DNA of 64,000 nt from Bimastos eiseni (taxonomy: Eukaryota > Annelida > Clitellata > Crassiclitellata > Lumbricidae), in the NCBI GenBank assembly GCA_959347315.1, contig OY365814.1:28018329-28082328 (forward strand). The letters run 5' to 3'. Position 1 is the stretch's first letter. The number at the start of each line of letters is the position of its first letter. Shown here one piece after another: positions 10,801 to 21,590 of this stretch. Position numbers and translations under genes: made by a program. The notes beneath the pieces were generated by a model that saw only the letters and a list, made by a program, of their open reading frames with translations, had not been told where the DNA came from and made no database searches.

Positions 10801-12299
10801 TTTTATTAGTGTTCTTAGAAAAATGTTGTAAATTGTAATATAATACAAGTTACACAACTATGCACGTTATTTTATGTATTATTTATGTTATTTTATGTAT
10901 TATTTATGTTATTATTTATGTTATTTTATGTATTATTTATGTATTATTTATGTATTATTTATGTTATTTTATGTATTATTTATGTATTATTTATGTTATT
11001 TTATGTATTATTTATGTTATTATTTATTTCATTTTATGTATTATTTATGTTATTTTATGTATTATTTATGTATTATTTATGTTATTTTATGTATTATTTA
11101 TGTTATTATTTATGTTATTTTATGTATTATTTATTTCATTTTATGTATTATTTATGTTATTATTTTATGTATTATTTATGTTACTATTTATGTTATTTTA
11201 TGTATTATTTATGTTATTTTATGTATTATTTATGTTATTTTATGTATTATTTATGTTATTTTATGTATTAATTATGTTATTTTATGTTATTTTATGTATT
11301 ATTTATGTTATTTTATGTTATTTTATGTATTATTTATGTTATTTTATGTAGGTATACAATTGGAGTCCAAAAACGTTTGACTGCAATATCTCTGTGGCTA
11401 ACGAGCCGGAGGCCATTGCCAAGGAGGGCAAGACGAAGATGGGCGACCGCTGCGAGGACAATCACGTTGGCATCACATGTGAGGGAGAGGTGAGAAAAAA
11501 TGTTTTTCCCCATTTTACTGACACAATCTGCACAATGTTTGATTTGAAATAAATTGCAAATGCTGAGTATAATAATAATTAAGTAAAATTCTCTTTGTGT
11601 TTCTGTTTTGTAAGTTTTTGGCTCTTCAAGTTCTGCATTTAGTCATGAATTCTAATTGAGTCAGTGATTGTTTATTTACATAGTGTGGTTGGCCTAGGGC
11701 GAGTACCCTGCTTCAATTTTTATTGGTTGACGGCAACTCGTCATGTAGTCACGTAACTGACGACTGCAGTTGTGTGCGGATTGGTAGTAAATATAGCTGG
11801 GGTTGCCACACCTTTGGAAATATTATTAGGGGATCGCAGAACTAAAAAGGTTGAGAACCATTGTCTTAAGAAATGGATCAATTGCACCATCTACCAGATT
11901 AGCAAAAGTCTATAAAAGAGGGTCCCGAAAAACTCATGTTTTTACTTTCACTTGTTATAGCTAAGAAGTCCCATCATTGTCTTATAAGCTACCTTAAACT
12001 TTGACACGATTAGCCAATAGTAGCAATGATAGCCTCTTTGTGATCTGTTTTAGGGCGACAGTGACCTTGACAGCCTGATTTCGCTTGAATATTATCCAAG
12101 CGGTGGATTTTCAAGCTCCTTCTATCCATATGTGAACACAAAGGGTTACCAGTCACCTCTGGTGTTTGTCCGCTTTAAGGAACTCAAGTACGGCAGGCTG
12201 ATTCAAGTCTGGTGCAAACTGTGGGCCTACAACATCAAGCACCATAAAAACGACAAGGCTGGCAGCGTCCACTTTGAGCTGCTAGTCGACAAGCCTTAA
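1876..12299 (+). CDS. Na+/K+-ATPase subunit beta (six exons, 311 aa)
   Basis: Non-catalytic glycoprotein subunit of the plasma-membrane sodium/potassium pump, which folds and delivers the alpha subunit. Exons: 1876-2002, 3897-4037, 8579-8689, 10188-10360, 11352-11489, 12054-12299. All introns are GT-AG and the total is 936 nt. Phases are 1,1,1,0,0, and the joined frame stays open to TAA. A short cytosolic N-terminus carries IWNPQKKEFIGRT. One membrane helix spans about residues 46-71, followed by the ectodomain. Family hallmarks are CKFNLTELGSEC, YGYANGTPC, LEYYPSGG, YQSPLV and the C-terminal VWCKLWAYNI. Conserved cysteine pairs would be 140-152, 163-177 and 227-284; C195 and C218 are extra. 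N-glycosylation sequons lie at N136, N155, N173 and N196. Length is normal for the family. Which beta isoform it matches cannot be decided here. Intron 4 has highly unusual splice-site repeats. Confidence 0.95.
5003..5065 (+). repeat. 14-bp tandem repeat (TGGTTACTTGTAAC-like)
   Basis: About four diverged tandem copies of a TGGTTACTTGTAAC-like unit lie within intron 2. Confidence 0.65.
7693..7732 (+). repeat. Retroposon 3' end (GGTGCTATATAAAT)
   Basis: The segment GGGCCTCTTGAATTGGTGCTATATAAAT resembles the GCGCCTCTGA...GGCGCTATATAAAT terminus shared by many repeats in this window. It lies in intron 2 of the ATPase beta gene. Confidence 0.5.
8978..9055 (+). repeat. Two-copy tandem duplication in intron 3
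   Basis: ATTCTGAATCACATTATCAC and ATTCTAAATCACATCATCAC, each followed by ATCTGT, form two adjacent diverged copies of about 39 bp. Confidence 0.65.
9517..9640 (+). repeat. Diverged 45-60 bp tandem repeat in intron 3
   Basis: The motif GGTTTGGTA...TACTGTGTA and the motif GTAAATAATGTGTTT each recur in order, giving roughly two and a half copies. Confidence 0.55.
10095..10160 (+). repeat. Dispersed repeat fragment before exon 4
   Basis: GGCGCCCATTGCATCATACATC matches GGCGCCCATTACGTTACACATC at about 21862-21883. Both are preceded by a GTCGAATG/TTCGACCG-like segment. This looks like a shared interspersed family whose end lies about 30 bp upstream of the exon 4 acceptor. Confidence 0.4.
10352..10601 (+). 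repeat. Tandem array of duplicated splice-donor units
   Basis: The exon 4/intron 4 junction AAACAAG|GTAAT is repeated in tandem. GT dinucleotides of the donor copies start at 10361, 10388, 10421, 10445, 10475, 10505, 10535, 10562 and 10592. Spacings are 27, 33, 24, 30, 30, 30, 27 and 30 nt, every one divisible by three. Between copies lies (ATA/ATG/AAT)n sequence. The exon frame stays open across the whole array to a stop at 10694-10696. The first donor gives the product that aligns without insertion to the family pattern (PC-x3-K-x-N-x-V-x4-P). Confidence 0.95.
10725..10790. repeat. Long inverted repeat in intron 4
   Basis: ACGGTTGTTAATATCGG plus five T's (10725-10746) pairs with AAAAACCGATATTAAACCGT (10771-10790). 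The stem is about 20 bp with a two-base bulge and a 24-nt loop. It could be a miniature element remnant or a structured intron RNA. Confidence 0.75.
10862..11349 (+). repeat. AT-rich tandem array abutting the exon 5 acceptor
   Basis: About 490 bp of tandem TTATTTATG and TTATTTTATGTA units in variable order run directly into the acceptor TTTTATGTAG (AG at 11350-11351). No AG dinucleotide occurs between 10850 and 11349. Open frames of up to 168 codons here are by-products of the repeat. Confidence 0.95.
11680..11875 (+). mobile_element. Possible DNA transposon remnant in intron 5
   Basis: The segment ends AAAAAGGTTGAGAACCATTG. Its reverse complement CAATGGTTCTCAACCTTTTT resembles the terminal sequence known from several hAT elements. 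I cannot find a matching opposite terminus or target duplication, so this stays tentative. Confidence 0.35.
11913..11956 (+). repeat. 44-bp dispersed repeat, copy 1
   Basis: Begins TAAAAGAGGGTCCCGAAAA. It matches 48181-48224 at 41 of 44 positions. It lies in intron 5 of the ATPase beta gene. Confidence 0.85.
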
Positions 12300-13569
12300 C
12301 GAAGGTGTAAAATGCTGAAAACAATTTGTGGTTAATTATGTTAAACGTTAGTTGCCTTTTCCCAATTTCCCCTTTGATCACAGATAAAACTCGCAGTACG
12401 GTGCTAGATGGGACGTCGCCTGCGGTTCGCAAACCCCACTTGCTCTCTTGCCAACACCGCTTTGTAAAGTGTGGGATGGATTAACGTTTGCTGTGTGTTG
12501 CAACTGTCGAATGCATTGCGGAAAACAGGTTTGCTGGTTAAACACCGGATTCACTTGCGAATAATTTAAAGCCTGAGGAACGACATTATCTGTCATTTAT
12601 GAGCAGAATATTTTGTGGGATGGAGAGGTTGTGAGCACGCATTCGCGGCGTCCTATCTAGCATTTTACCTGCAGGTCTTTGGCAATGATGGATACTCAAT
12701 CGTGTACATCACTGGTCGTACGGTAAATTCAATGTAAGCTAGACGTAGTTGTAATTAGACAGAGTTGTTTCATGCCCTTTTTTTTATCAGTGGCGTTCAT
12801 CTTGGTAGTCGTCGTTCTTTGGCCGCACTTCATTTTGTAACCTTTCTTAGGGCATCAGTTCCAACGCTGTTCGATAGAACGTCGTCTCGAAAGGCGCTCG
12901 GCAGCCGTCGTTGTAGCAACACTTTCCATTGTTTTCCGTTTTTTTGTTGCAATGCTGTCGAACGAACGGCAGCGAAATTGTGGAAGCACGCAATCTTTAG
13001 ACTTTCCGCTTGATTTTGTAATTCTTTGTGCAGATGTAATTTTGTCTGAGTAGACTTTTGTAGGATGTGTTTTGGGATCGATGTAAGAGATAATGTTTCC
13101 TTTAGTTAGCATTTTGATAAAGTGCAACATATCATGTGATATATGGTTGAGGCGACCGGCATCTCCTGTGTGATTCATGTGGTCACTTCTGGCGACGATT
13201 AGTTCACACGTTGTTGCTTTTTCTTTTCTTCAAAATCACAGACATTTCTCGACAATGTTGGTGTTTCAATTTTTGATGGATTGTTTCTAGTTGAGATCTT
13301 GGATAGTTGAGTCTAAATCATTTGTTGTAAATTGGGGTTTTTCCGAGAGATTATAAGCTTTGTGCCGTGGGTTCTTTTTCCAGTTGTAGCAGTAACTTCC
13401 TATTTATTTCTGGCTCATGATCAAGGTAAAATTATTATTTATCTTCATATGCGGAAATTGTGCAGTAGTTGACCTTCTGGTATATCTAGTGGATTTTGTA
13501 GTTTGAGGAGAATTGTATCGCATCAACCCTTGTCACCTATTAAGAATGCTATCTATGTTGACACGTGTG

Positions 13570-13575
13570 AATAAA
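13570..13575 (+). terminator. Candidate poly(A) signal AATAAA
   Basis: Canonical hexamer 1.27 kb downstream of the ATPase beta stop, followed by a T-rich stretch with TTGTTGTCGG. It is one of several possible signals. Confidence 0.35.
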
Positions 13576-15849
13576 CGGCTTCTTAATTGTTGTCGGAAGG
13601 TGATCGGGTGTAACAAACTCACTCTTTAGCTGCAAATTATCTTTGAAATGCAGAATTGTCCGTAATAATTTCATGCATTGATGCCAGCACAATTGGGCAA
13701 ATGTGGGAGTCTGTCTGGGCTGTTACTATCTTCAAGGTGATGTGGTTAAGTAGTTTGTAGGGGTTTCATATTGTGCTCATCTAAAAACATTACCCGTAAC
13801 TTTTTTAGATAGACCGTATTTACAGTGAAATGGTTGTTCTTAGTGCAGGCATGGCAATATTATACGCACTGGTCTAGCGTAATGCATAGATATATTTTAT
13901 AGATATGTACGTATATCTGTAGGGCATATTCCTCATATGCATAATTGTGCATTTATTTGCAGCAGTTCAGTCGCAGTTCAATAGATTGGCCCGAGTTTGA
14001 TTTCTATATACGTTGTTAGGTGGATTCGTAAACTGGATCTTTTCTTGATAACTCTTTGCTGGTGTAGTCTTTCTGTTTGATTGACTGAAAGTCAGGTAAC
14101 GAATGCAATAAGCGAATACAATTTGGAGAATGCAGTTCGTTTTTCTGAACCTAGTCAAGTTCAGGAACGCAGTTGAAACTGCTGGAGACTGTAAATTCAG
14201 ATGTAACTTTTAGGGATATGTATTTTGCAGCACAGAATGTTGGTTTTTCTGTTTTTATGCTGTGGGACAAGCTAAAATGTTTATTGGAGGGGAGGGGAGG
14301 GGAATGATGGCTTTTCAGTGAAGTCTATATGTCATATTTATTGTAAATATGAAATTTAGTTGCTTAAGTGTATTTAAAGTGAACAAATAAGAAACAAATG
14401 CTTTTGAAAGTTTCATTTATTTGACCTAGTCATAACTCTATAACCGCTGACATGCAACAAGTAAATGCATGGACTAATCGCTCCTCTGAAGCATGGATCA
14501 TTGTTTTATTGATTTTGCAATTATTGGCCAAAAATTCATTTTGCATTTTTTTGGGCATTGTGCATTTTGATGAGATTTGGTCACAACAGAAGTTTCATTC
14601 TCAAGTATGAATCGATCGATTCTGTGCCCCGTCCGAACGTTTTGTATCACAGTTGCAATGTCGTAGGTCACCAATGGTCATGGCGTGTTTGCATACTGTA
14701 ATTATTTAGAGGAGGTCCATTGTTTGGATTACATGATATGATCCTGTACAGCCCGTAGTCAATTTGCGTCTGGATGGAGGGGTTCTGTGAGTCATTGTGT
14801 AGTTGCTGCCTTTTGCCTGCATGGCATTTGCTTACTTGTGTGTTTTGACAAATGTGTTGTGAGCCCCAGATTTCAGTGATTGTATGAACCAGGTTTGTTG
14901 GTGTTTCCTTTCAGAGTGTTTCAACAAGGCCCAGCATATGTGGGGCATTCTTGTGTAACTAGCTCTATAAACATTTCGGTGGTATATTGCAGCCGATTTG
15001 TTGCAATGCTAAATTCCTGAAATGATGATAAGTCTAGTAACCGAGATTTCCTAAGTGTTGCTATTTTTTAATTCATAAAAGTTAATGATCTTTCTGTCAT
15101 ATTTATGAAACCTTGAAATTTAAAAAGATGGCGATTGTCTATCGAGTTCATGTGACTTGTGTTGTTATCCTAGACTAGTCCATCTTAATTGACTGTTTGA
15201 TAGATTTTCATTTTGAATCGGTAAAGTTATGGTAAAGTAATTCACCGTAGTTTATGTTGACCGGTTGCTTCTACGAGATCCTCTTTCAATGCCAGTTCTG
15301 AATCATGTGTAACTCATTTTAAATCGTCCCTTTGAGAACACCATCTCTTGTAGGATGATGTTGCTCTGCCCTCGACTAACTTTAAGAAGACGTCTGTAGT
15401 CAATCTATCTGCAGACTATAATACGCACAAGGCACGTAACGATCGTGTCCTACTCATTGCCCGTCAGATCCACCAAGACGGGAGCGAGTTGTAGCTGGTG
15501 CATTGCAAGAAATTGTTGACTAGACATGTCCTGATTTATCTAGTTATTGAAGTATCTGTAGATGTTTTATAATGAGCAGAGTGATCATCAGTGTGCTGCG
15601 TTTTTGTGCTCTAGGAATAAGAAACTTTGAAACATTGTGATTTTCTTTGGTGCCGCATGCTTTTGCAAATCTCTAGCAAATGTGCAGAGTCTTGTACTTG
15701 ATGTGCTGTTTCGTGCTTCACCAACGCGCAGTCGTTTCTTTAGCACACCGTTCGAGCGTTGAAACGGTGGCATAGGTGCACTTGGAAGCGGTAATGGCTG
15801 TTACTTGAAAGATGAGAATTTCCTGAATGGTCGGTGAATGTGCCGCCTA

Positions 15850-15855
15850 AATAAA
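15850..15855 (+). terminator. Candidate poly(A) signal AATAAA
   Basis: Canonical hexamer followed by TGTAATTGTTCTTCG. Use of this site would give a 3' UTR of about 3.55 kb. Confidence 0.3.
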
Positions 15856-16410
15856 TGTAATTGTTCTTCGAGCTGCGCACTTTTTATACAGTTATGTAGT
15901 TTACTTTAATCGTAATTTTCCATTTCTGAACAAGACGTATCTACGAGAGGGCGCATGAGACTAAATTAAGTTTAGACTTTAGCTGTGTTTAATATGACTT
16001 CTAAATCCATTGTTTTCCTTGCTTGTCATCGCTTAGAGGTGCATACGTGGGCAGTGACCAGTGACGCACTGTTATTTGTTTTGATCAGCCTCTGCTGCCG
16101 CCTCCACCGCACATGTGTTGTATAGTGCACCAATAGCATTGATTACCCACCAAACAAAATTATACGAGTGCGTTTACTCTCAAACCAGTTTTGATTGAAG
16201 AAGCATTGTCGGTTGTCTTTCCTCGTCTTGCTTCCAACGTCTTGCCTCTGTCTGTCTGATTGAAATGTGTGGCCCTAACTTTACATGCTTTTCTTTCTAT
16301 TTGTTTCTGAAAATTACTTGCCATCTGCCCTCTTTTGTTGTTAATTTCCAGGTTCAAGGGTCGAAGCTTTTAAATTCAAAGTGTGCAGTTGCCTGTACAT
16401 TTCCATTTAA

Positions 16411-17490
16411 AATATAAATGCACGATACAAAAACTCAACGTATCTGCGGGAACCAGCTTATTCATGGGCAATGTCCATTTATAAACATGCCTAGAATTTT
16501 GGAATGTGAGGTCCTCTAAAATGCAGACATTTTAATACAACACCCGCACCACCTCCGATTAATTTTTCAAATAAATAAAATCTACTTTAACTTTAATAAA
16601 CATCGTTTTGCCACAAAATCAGGTAGCACAACACGAATATAGACAAGAAAGCAAATGGTTCAAAATGAACAATTTCAACTAACTAAAAAGTAAATTCCTT
16701 AAATAAACATTTGCACAAATAAACATTTGCACCAAGGTTGGTTATGCTACAGTTTTGCACTGCTCTTCAATTTTCTATTAATCAGCTTCAAAATATATTA
16801 AAATATTCACTGCATTTATCAACAACTGAACTAAAGCCTGAATTAACAAGTGAATACACATATTATATCATCCTCGGTTCCTAACCCCAGCCATTTGGCA
16901 GCAAGAAGTACAAAGAGTGTGACCTCCATTGTCCTTGGTCAATGCCATTGCTCCCTTTGTATCTGAGAAGTTATTTCAACATTATGTCAGTGGAAACATT
17001 CATGAAATGCAGTGTTAAACCTAAGAATTCTATCCGGGCCTCAAGAAATGGAAAAACAAATACCTTTTATATCGTACACTTACATAATCGAACTCTTGAT
17101 TTGACTGCAGTCAGAAGGGCGATTACTCTAGAAAAGGCATTTAAATTGTTTAAAGATTACATTAATTACTGTTCACAATTGGAAAGAATGAAGAAAATGT
17201 TGAACATTAGTGCATTACAACAACAAAATTAGTAAAAAACAAGCCAACAGTATATCAAATTGTAACACTTTAAAAGGATGTAAAATGAGCTATATAATAA
17301 CAAATGCACACATGAATAACGAGAGAAAATAGAAATATGTTCATATTACAGATTATCAAGTTAGGCATTTGTGTATAAAATTGACCCATAAAACACAAAA
17401 CGTGCTCTGTTAAAAATGCCAGAAAGACTCAGAAGAATAAAAACCTTGGCTAAAAATGCCAAAATATTTACGATCTTTCACAAATACAAG
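16411..17490 (-). other. Downstream flank of TMEM254, A/C-rich on +
   Basis: No recognisable gene. A 96-codon open frame lies at 16942-17232 (+). Its segment SVKPKNSIRASRNGKTN, followed by IVHLHNRT, gives a faint impression of the start of ribosomal protein L17/uL22. The rest does not match, so I do not call it a gene. A nearly exact short tandem duplication (AAATAAACATTTGCACA) lies near 16703-16735. Confidence 0.4.
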
Positions 17491-20243
17491 TTATTCTTTC
17501 AACTTTTCAGGCTTGTCAGGCTTATACGACAAGAGATACTTGAGTGAAGGCATTCCATACAGAAGCGTCTGAAAACTCCACATCCAAGTCTGTTTTGAAT
17601 CGATATTCTTAGACCTAAAACAATCACAAATATAAATATAAGAAAATACGAAGTTTGTGCTCATTTCATAACACCTAGTGAAAATAATTCTTTTTCCACA
17701 AGGCCCTTGCAGCAGGAGACCTGGATATATAAAAGACTTGTCAAATATAATGTCACACTAATTAATTAATAGAGATTTAAATATAAGCTAGATAATGAAG
17801 TCAATTGTGGATTAACTTTGACATCAAGTTGAGCCAGATAAGCAGGTGTCATCAGAGCAGTAGAGAGTATCATGGTCGAGTTCAACAAGTCAGTTAATTA
17901 AGACGATCTGATCTTTAGCGTGATCTGCTAGAGGTGAGATAGTCGAGTGTTTCACTCACAAAGAATAAAAATGCAAGTTGATCAAAGAATTGTTCGCGAT
18001 ATTAAATGACACGCTACAGGCAGATCATACGGATTTACCTTATTTCATAAAAACACCTCTTCATCGGTCCTGCACTATGGAACAAGCCCCTCCTTCAACA
18101 ACTTCCTCCTTACTAACTGGTGAGCCAAGTGCCTCTTTTCATTGTCTCTCGCACTTTAAGCACCTCTGATTGGTGTGCACTGTGAAAGGCACTATATAAA
18201 TTTATAAATACGCTGCTGAGAGTTCAACGTCAATTTGTACGATCGATGAGCATGAAATAGAGATAGAAGACCTCATAGACAGACAGACATACTTTCAAAG
18301 CGTGTTACCTGGCCAATCGGAAGGCAAACACGGCTTCCACGAGATGAAGAATAACTGCCATTCCCAAGCTGAAAAATAACTCAGCTTAATTATTCAGAAT
18401 TAATTCAGATTTAATTGAACGTGTCTAAAGTGCTAATTAAAATGTGACAGGAGGGCATTGCTTGGATCGTGCCTCAAGAGACATCACTCAAGATTATCAT
18501 GGCCGCGTTCAACAATTTAATCTGTTCACTTAATCCTGAACCAGAGGCAAGACCGATCGCTTAAGAATACAAAATTTAATTTTGAATTTGAACAATTTCA
18601 ATTATACAGATAGCACCAAAATTAAGGAGCAGTATTTAACACTTTAACAATGAGCCACATGTATTGTTTTAAAAACAGTTGTCAGTGCCTCCTTGTCACA
18701 AAAGAATTAAAGAAATTAAGAGAATTTTTAAACAGAGTTCTCTGTACACCAATGTGTCATCATCAATTGGTTAACGAAGACTATTACTCATACTTACTCA
18801 CTCACATACCTTAGAAAATTTACTGTTACAGTTGCTAAAAATATTGAACAGCTATATAGCAGTATTACAGTATTTCAACAGTTAGCCAATATAAACCTCA
18901 CTTATTTGAAATAAGCCAATTTCACCTTATTACTTTAAAAATAAGTTGCTAATAAGCTGTTTCCTTTTAGTACATGCTCGCTGCTAAAGTGATGCAAAAA
19001 CAGATGTAAAAACGAGATCACACCAGAGACTCATTATAATATTTAAAATTATAACACAAAATATTATATAACATGAACAAGGACATGGATCTGAAATTAC
19101 TAAACTTGTTCCAACTTGTTAAAACAAGGCCTCACTAAAAAAAATGCTTGAAATAACTCCCAAAGACCACATTTTGTTGTACTCACATTCCTTTTAGGAC
19201 ATCAGGATGCTTTTTTACCAAAAACTGTGTCAGCCTTCCAAGAGGACCAAGGTAAGCATATGGAATAATGTCAGGTCTAAAAATGGACATCTGAAACAAT
19301 TAAGAATATCTAGAAATGCCTTCCAGCCTCGACAGCACATCAAGTTCTTTTCACAGCCATAAATAGATCTATAGTCAATTAATACTTACTTTTCCCACCA
19401 TTATCACCCAAAACTGATGATCAATCATAACTTAAAAATTAAAAGATTTCTACAGTGCCCAAAGAAAGTCAAGGTGCAGAAACCAGTTGTTTCATACATG
19501 CTCAGACAAAACAAATACAACAGAAATGTAAGTTCAGTTTTAGTTAAAAGGTAAGAGCACAAGTCAGGCTGGGAGACAATGTCTGGAATTCAAACAGGAG
19601 TATGTCAACACCCAGTAAAATGTTTGTCAAGTACAACCTTTGGCATATGCTCATTGCATCGTGAAGGTCGGTTAGGCTCAGGTTAACTACCGTGAGAGTC
19701 GCTTAGGGTCGGTTTTAGACACCCAAAGGCAACAACGCCTATCCTTTTTAACAGAACAATGCAGTTACGTTATCTATGCCTTATTATCACAATATTTCAT
19801 TATCACTTATATGTCTTCTTTGCACAAAATTTATATTTATATGTCCCATTGTGTGTTAACAAAGGCTATACTTACTTAGTTACTAATCCATGCAATAAGT
19901 GTCGTTAATATTGTACTTAAATACCACGTCATATGAAACACGTTCCTCTTGACATATGTACTCAGCGCCTACAGAAATTTTATACATAGAAAAATAGTAT
20001 ACCCAAGCCAAATGTTTGCCTAAATATGCACCCCACTCGTTTCCAATATCCAAGTTAAGTGGACTGAATGTCTTGCGCAAATATAAATAATTTTAACAAA
20101 CATAGCAAATACTTATACACAACACATACGATTAGAAGTGCCATTCCTAACGGAACAAGGAATATCCAGGGCATTCCGGGCGTTCGGAAGTAGTGAATCT
20201 TTGATTCCGAACGCACGTCTCCGTAAAAATCGGTCGGTTCCAT
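17491..20243 (-). CDS. Transmembrane protein 254 (TMEM254) orthologue, four exons, 133 aa
   Basis: Exons in transcript order: 20243-20130, 19290-19187, 18368-18309, 17614-17491. Introns are GT-AG with phases 0,2,2. The 402 nt join into one open frame ending in TAA. The diagnostic stretch is DIIPYAYLGPLGRLTQFLVK. It is followed by an IxHxxE motif (VILHLVEAVFAFRLAR) and a C-terminal segment TWMWSFQTLLYGMPSLKYLL ending in Lys-rich SYKPDKPEKLKE. These match the vertebrate TMEM254 (C10orf57) pattern in order and length; the human protein is about 123 aa. Membrane segments are predicted near residues 25-42, 76-92 and 101-117. Molecular function is unknown in the family. The start chosen gives MEPTDFYGD with CC immediately 5' of ATG; an upstream in-frame ATG would add an unlike N-terminus. 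The gene is convergent with the ATPase beta gene. Confidence 0.88.
18020..18215 (+). mobile_element. 3' end of a LINE-like retroposon in TMEM254 intron 3
   Basis: CACTATGGAACAAGCCCCTCC can be read as ALWNKPL, reminiscent of the LWNSLP motif at the C-terminus of many L2/CR1-type reverse transcriptases. It is followed by TTTAAGCACCTCTGATTGG and AAAGGCACTATATAAATTTA, the same terminus seen on SINE-like repeats elsewhere in this window. The fragment is short and frameshifted. Confidence 0.5.
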
Positions 20244-20249
20244 GGTCCT

Positions 20250-20900
20250 TGCTGGGTAAAAGTTCACCGAAAACTTTAGTATCACCTTGTTCTCAGTATA
20301 AAACAAAAGGCAAAAGTTAAGGCTAGATAGAACCCTGTTGATGTAAGCAACATGGCCACCTCTGAATTGGCTAAAAAAAATAGAGCGTACCAAACGACAC
20401 AACTATTGAGATAATTAGATCTATATAACCTCATTGGACACAACCAAACGCATCCACACACAGTAAACAAGTAAGTAATCAAGACGACTGACATCTAAAT
20501 AATAATTCAAATAAACAATCATCATATCGCAACATTATTTAATTTAAGGAAAGAATCAGCATATCGCTGTTTAACTATACCGTACTGCTTCGTTAACTTG
20601 AAACTACCACCAGTACTTCCGTCGAGATAGATCATAGGGCTTACTTGTCAAATTTCCGTATACCCGTTTTACTCTTAAACATAGAATGAATTGTATTGTA
20701 TTGTATTTTCGTTTACCTAAATAACTTGTTGTCACAACCATTGAACTTTATTAATAGGCGTCCACAGCGCAACAATTTACAATAGATAGCAAACGCAAGA
20801 AAAGATGTCGCCCCAGTCAAAATTTTGCTACTGTGGCCTAATCGTAATCTCCATGGGTAATCTCCAAACTTATAAAGCACCACTTGAAAGCTAAGCGCAT
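20250..20900. other. Upstream flank of TMEM254
   Basis: Intergenic, AT-rich, no gene seen. It probably contains the TMEM254 promoter; no clear TATA box or CpG island stands out. Confidence 0.45.
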
Positions 20901-20929
20901 GGCACCATCTTATTCACGAGCACTGAATT

Positions 20930-21235
20930 AAATCAGAGTGATTGTCCTAAGGACAGTCCGTGGGAGGCCAGAGTCATGGCACCCTGGATTCATAGAGGAT
21001 CATGCCAAAGTCCGGTTTCCAGAAGGTCAGCGGTAGCAGAGTAGCTAATACGATGAGGAGGGTGTCGTGTTGGTCGAGGACTGACTAGTGGAATATCAAG
21101 TAAGGATTCTGGGGGAGAGTTCTCGAAAAGATGAGATTTAAGTCTGGAATGGGTAAAAACTCAGAGGTGATGGATATGGGAGCGTCCATTAATCAATATC
21201 ATGTTGATTGACGGCAGTGGTGAATCGAAGGAAGA
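20930..21235 (+). repeat. Dispersed repeat copy B
   Basis: Shares AGTCCGGTTTCCAGAAGGTC and GTTGGTCGAGGA with the copy near 600-740. It continues with TTCTCGAAAAGATGAGATTT and GTCCCAGAGACGTGC. Confidence 0.6.
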
Positions 21236-21419
21236 AGGTCGTCCCAGAGACGTGCAACATAATTGGTTAGGCACCTAAATATAGGCCTATAGCATAGGCG
21301 GAGACTTGGTCGCGGGTTTGGGGGGGGGGCAGATGAAAAAATTTGGTTCGGGGGACAGGTCCGAAGAAATTTTTATTCCCAATCATGGATGGAGCAAAAA
21401 TAGGCCGCGTCTCGTGCGT

Positions 21420-21590
21420 CTCCTCTTTTCCATTTTACATAGACCTAACCCCGAGCATGTTTTAACCAACTCCTACTTCCTCCTCCGTACCCACGCCAAT
21501 CACCACTTAAGAGCACACAACCATGTTCTCCCACCCAAAGACGACTCTAAATTTATCCCAAAAGCATTATACAGAAACATTTACTAATTT
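21420..21590 (+). pseudogene. Possible LINE reverse-transcriptase C-terminal scrap
   Basis: An open frame ending LRAHNHVLPPKDDSKFIPK has the RxHN...P layout often seen near the end of non-LTR polymerases. Only about 50 residues are usable, with no catalytic motif, so it is weak. Confidence 0.2.

Larger units (their letters stand above)
12300..16410 (+). other. 3' UTR / downstream flank of the ATPase beta gene
   Basis: About 4.1 kb without convincing coding potential or recognisable interspersed repeats. The + strand is visibly rich in T and G up to about 16.4 kb, then changes abruptly to A and C. This fits transcription of the ATPase gene continuing some way into the region, but the true 3' end is not shown. 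Confidence 0.5.

Noticed and set aside
10163..11380. Open frames of 105-177 codons in intron 4
   Set aside because: They start in exon 4 or in the AT arrays, and their residues mirror the tandem units. The spliced reading matches the ATPase beta family across the intron.
16942..17232. Open frame with faint resemblance to ribosomal protein L17 (uL22)
   Set aside because: Only a short N-terminal stretch is reminiscent, the rest does not follow, and the region is AT-rich. A protein search would decide; an alignment over more than 60 residues would be needed to reopen it.
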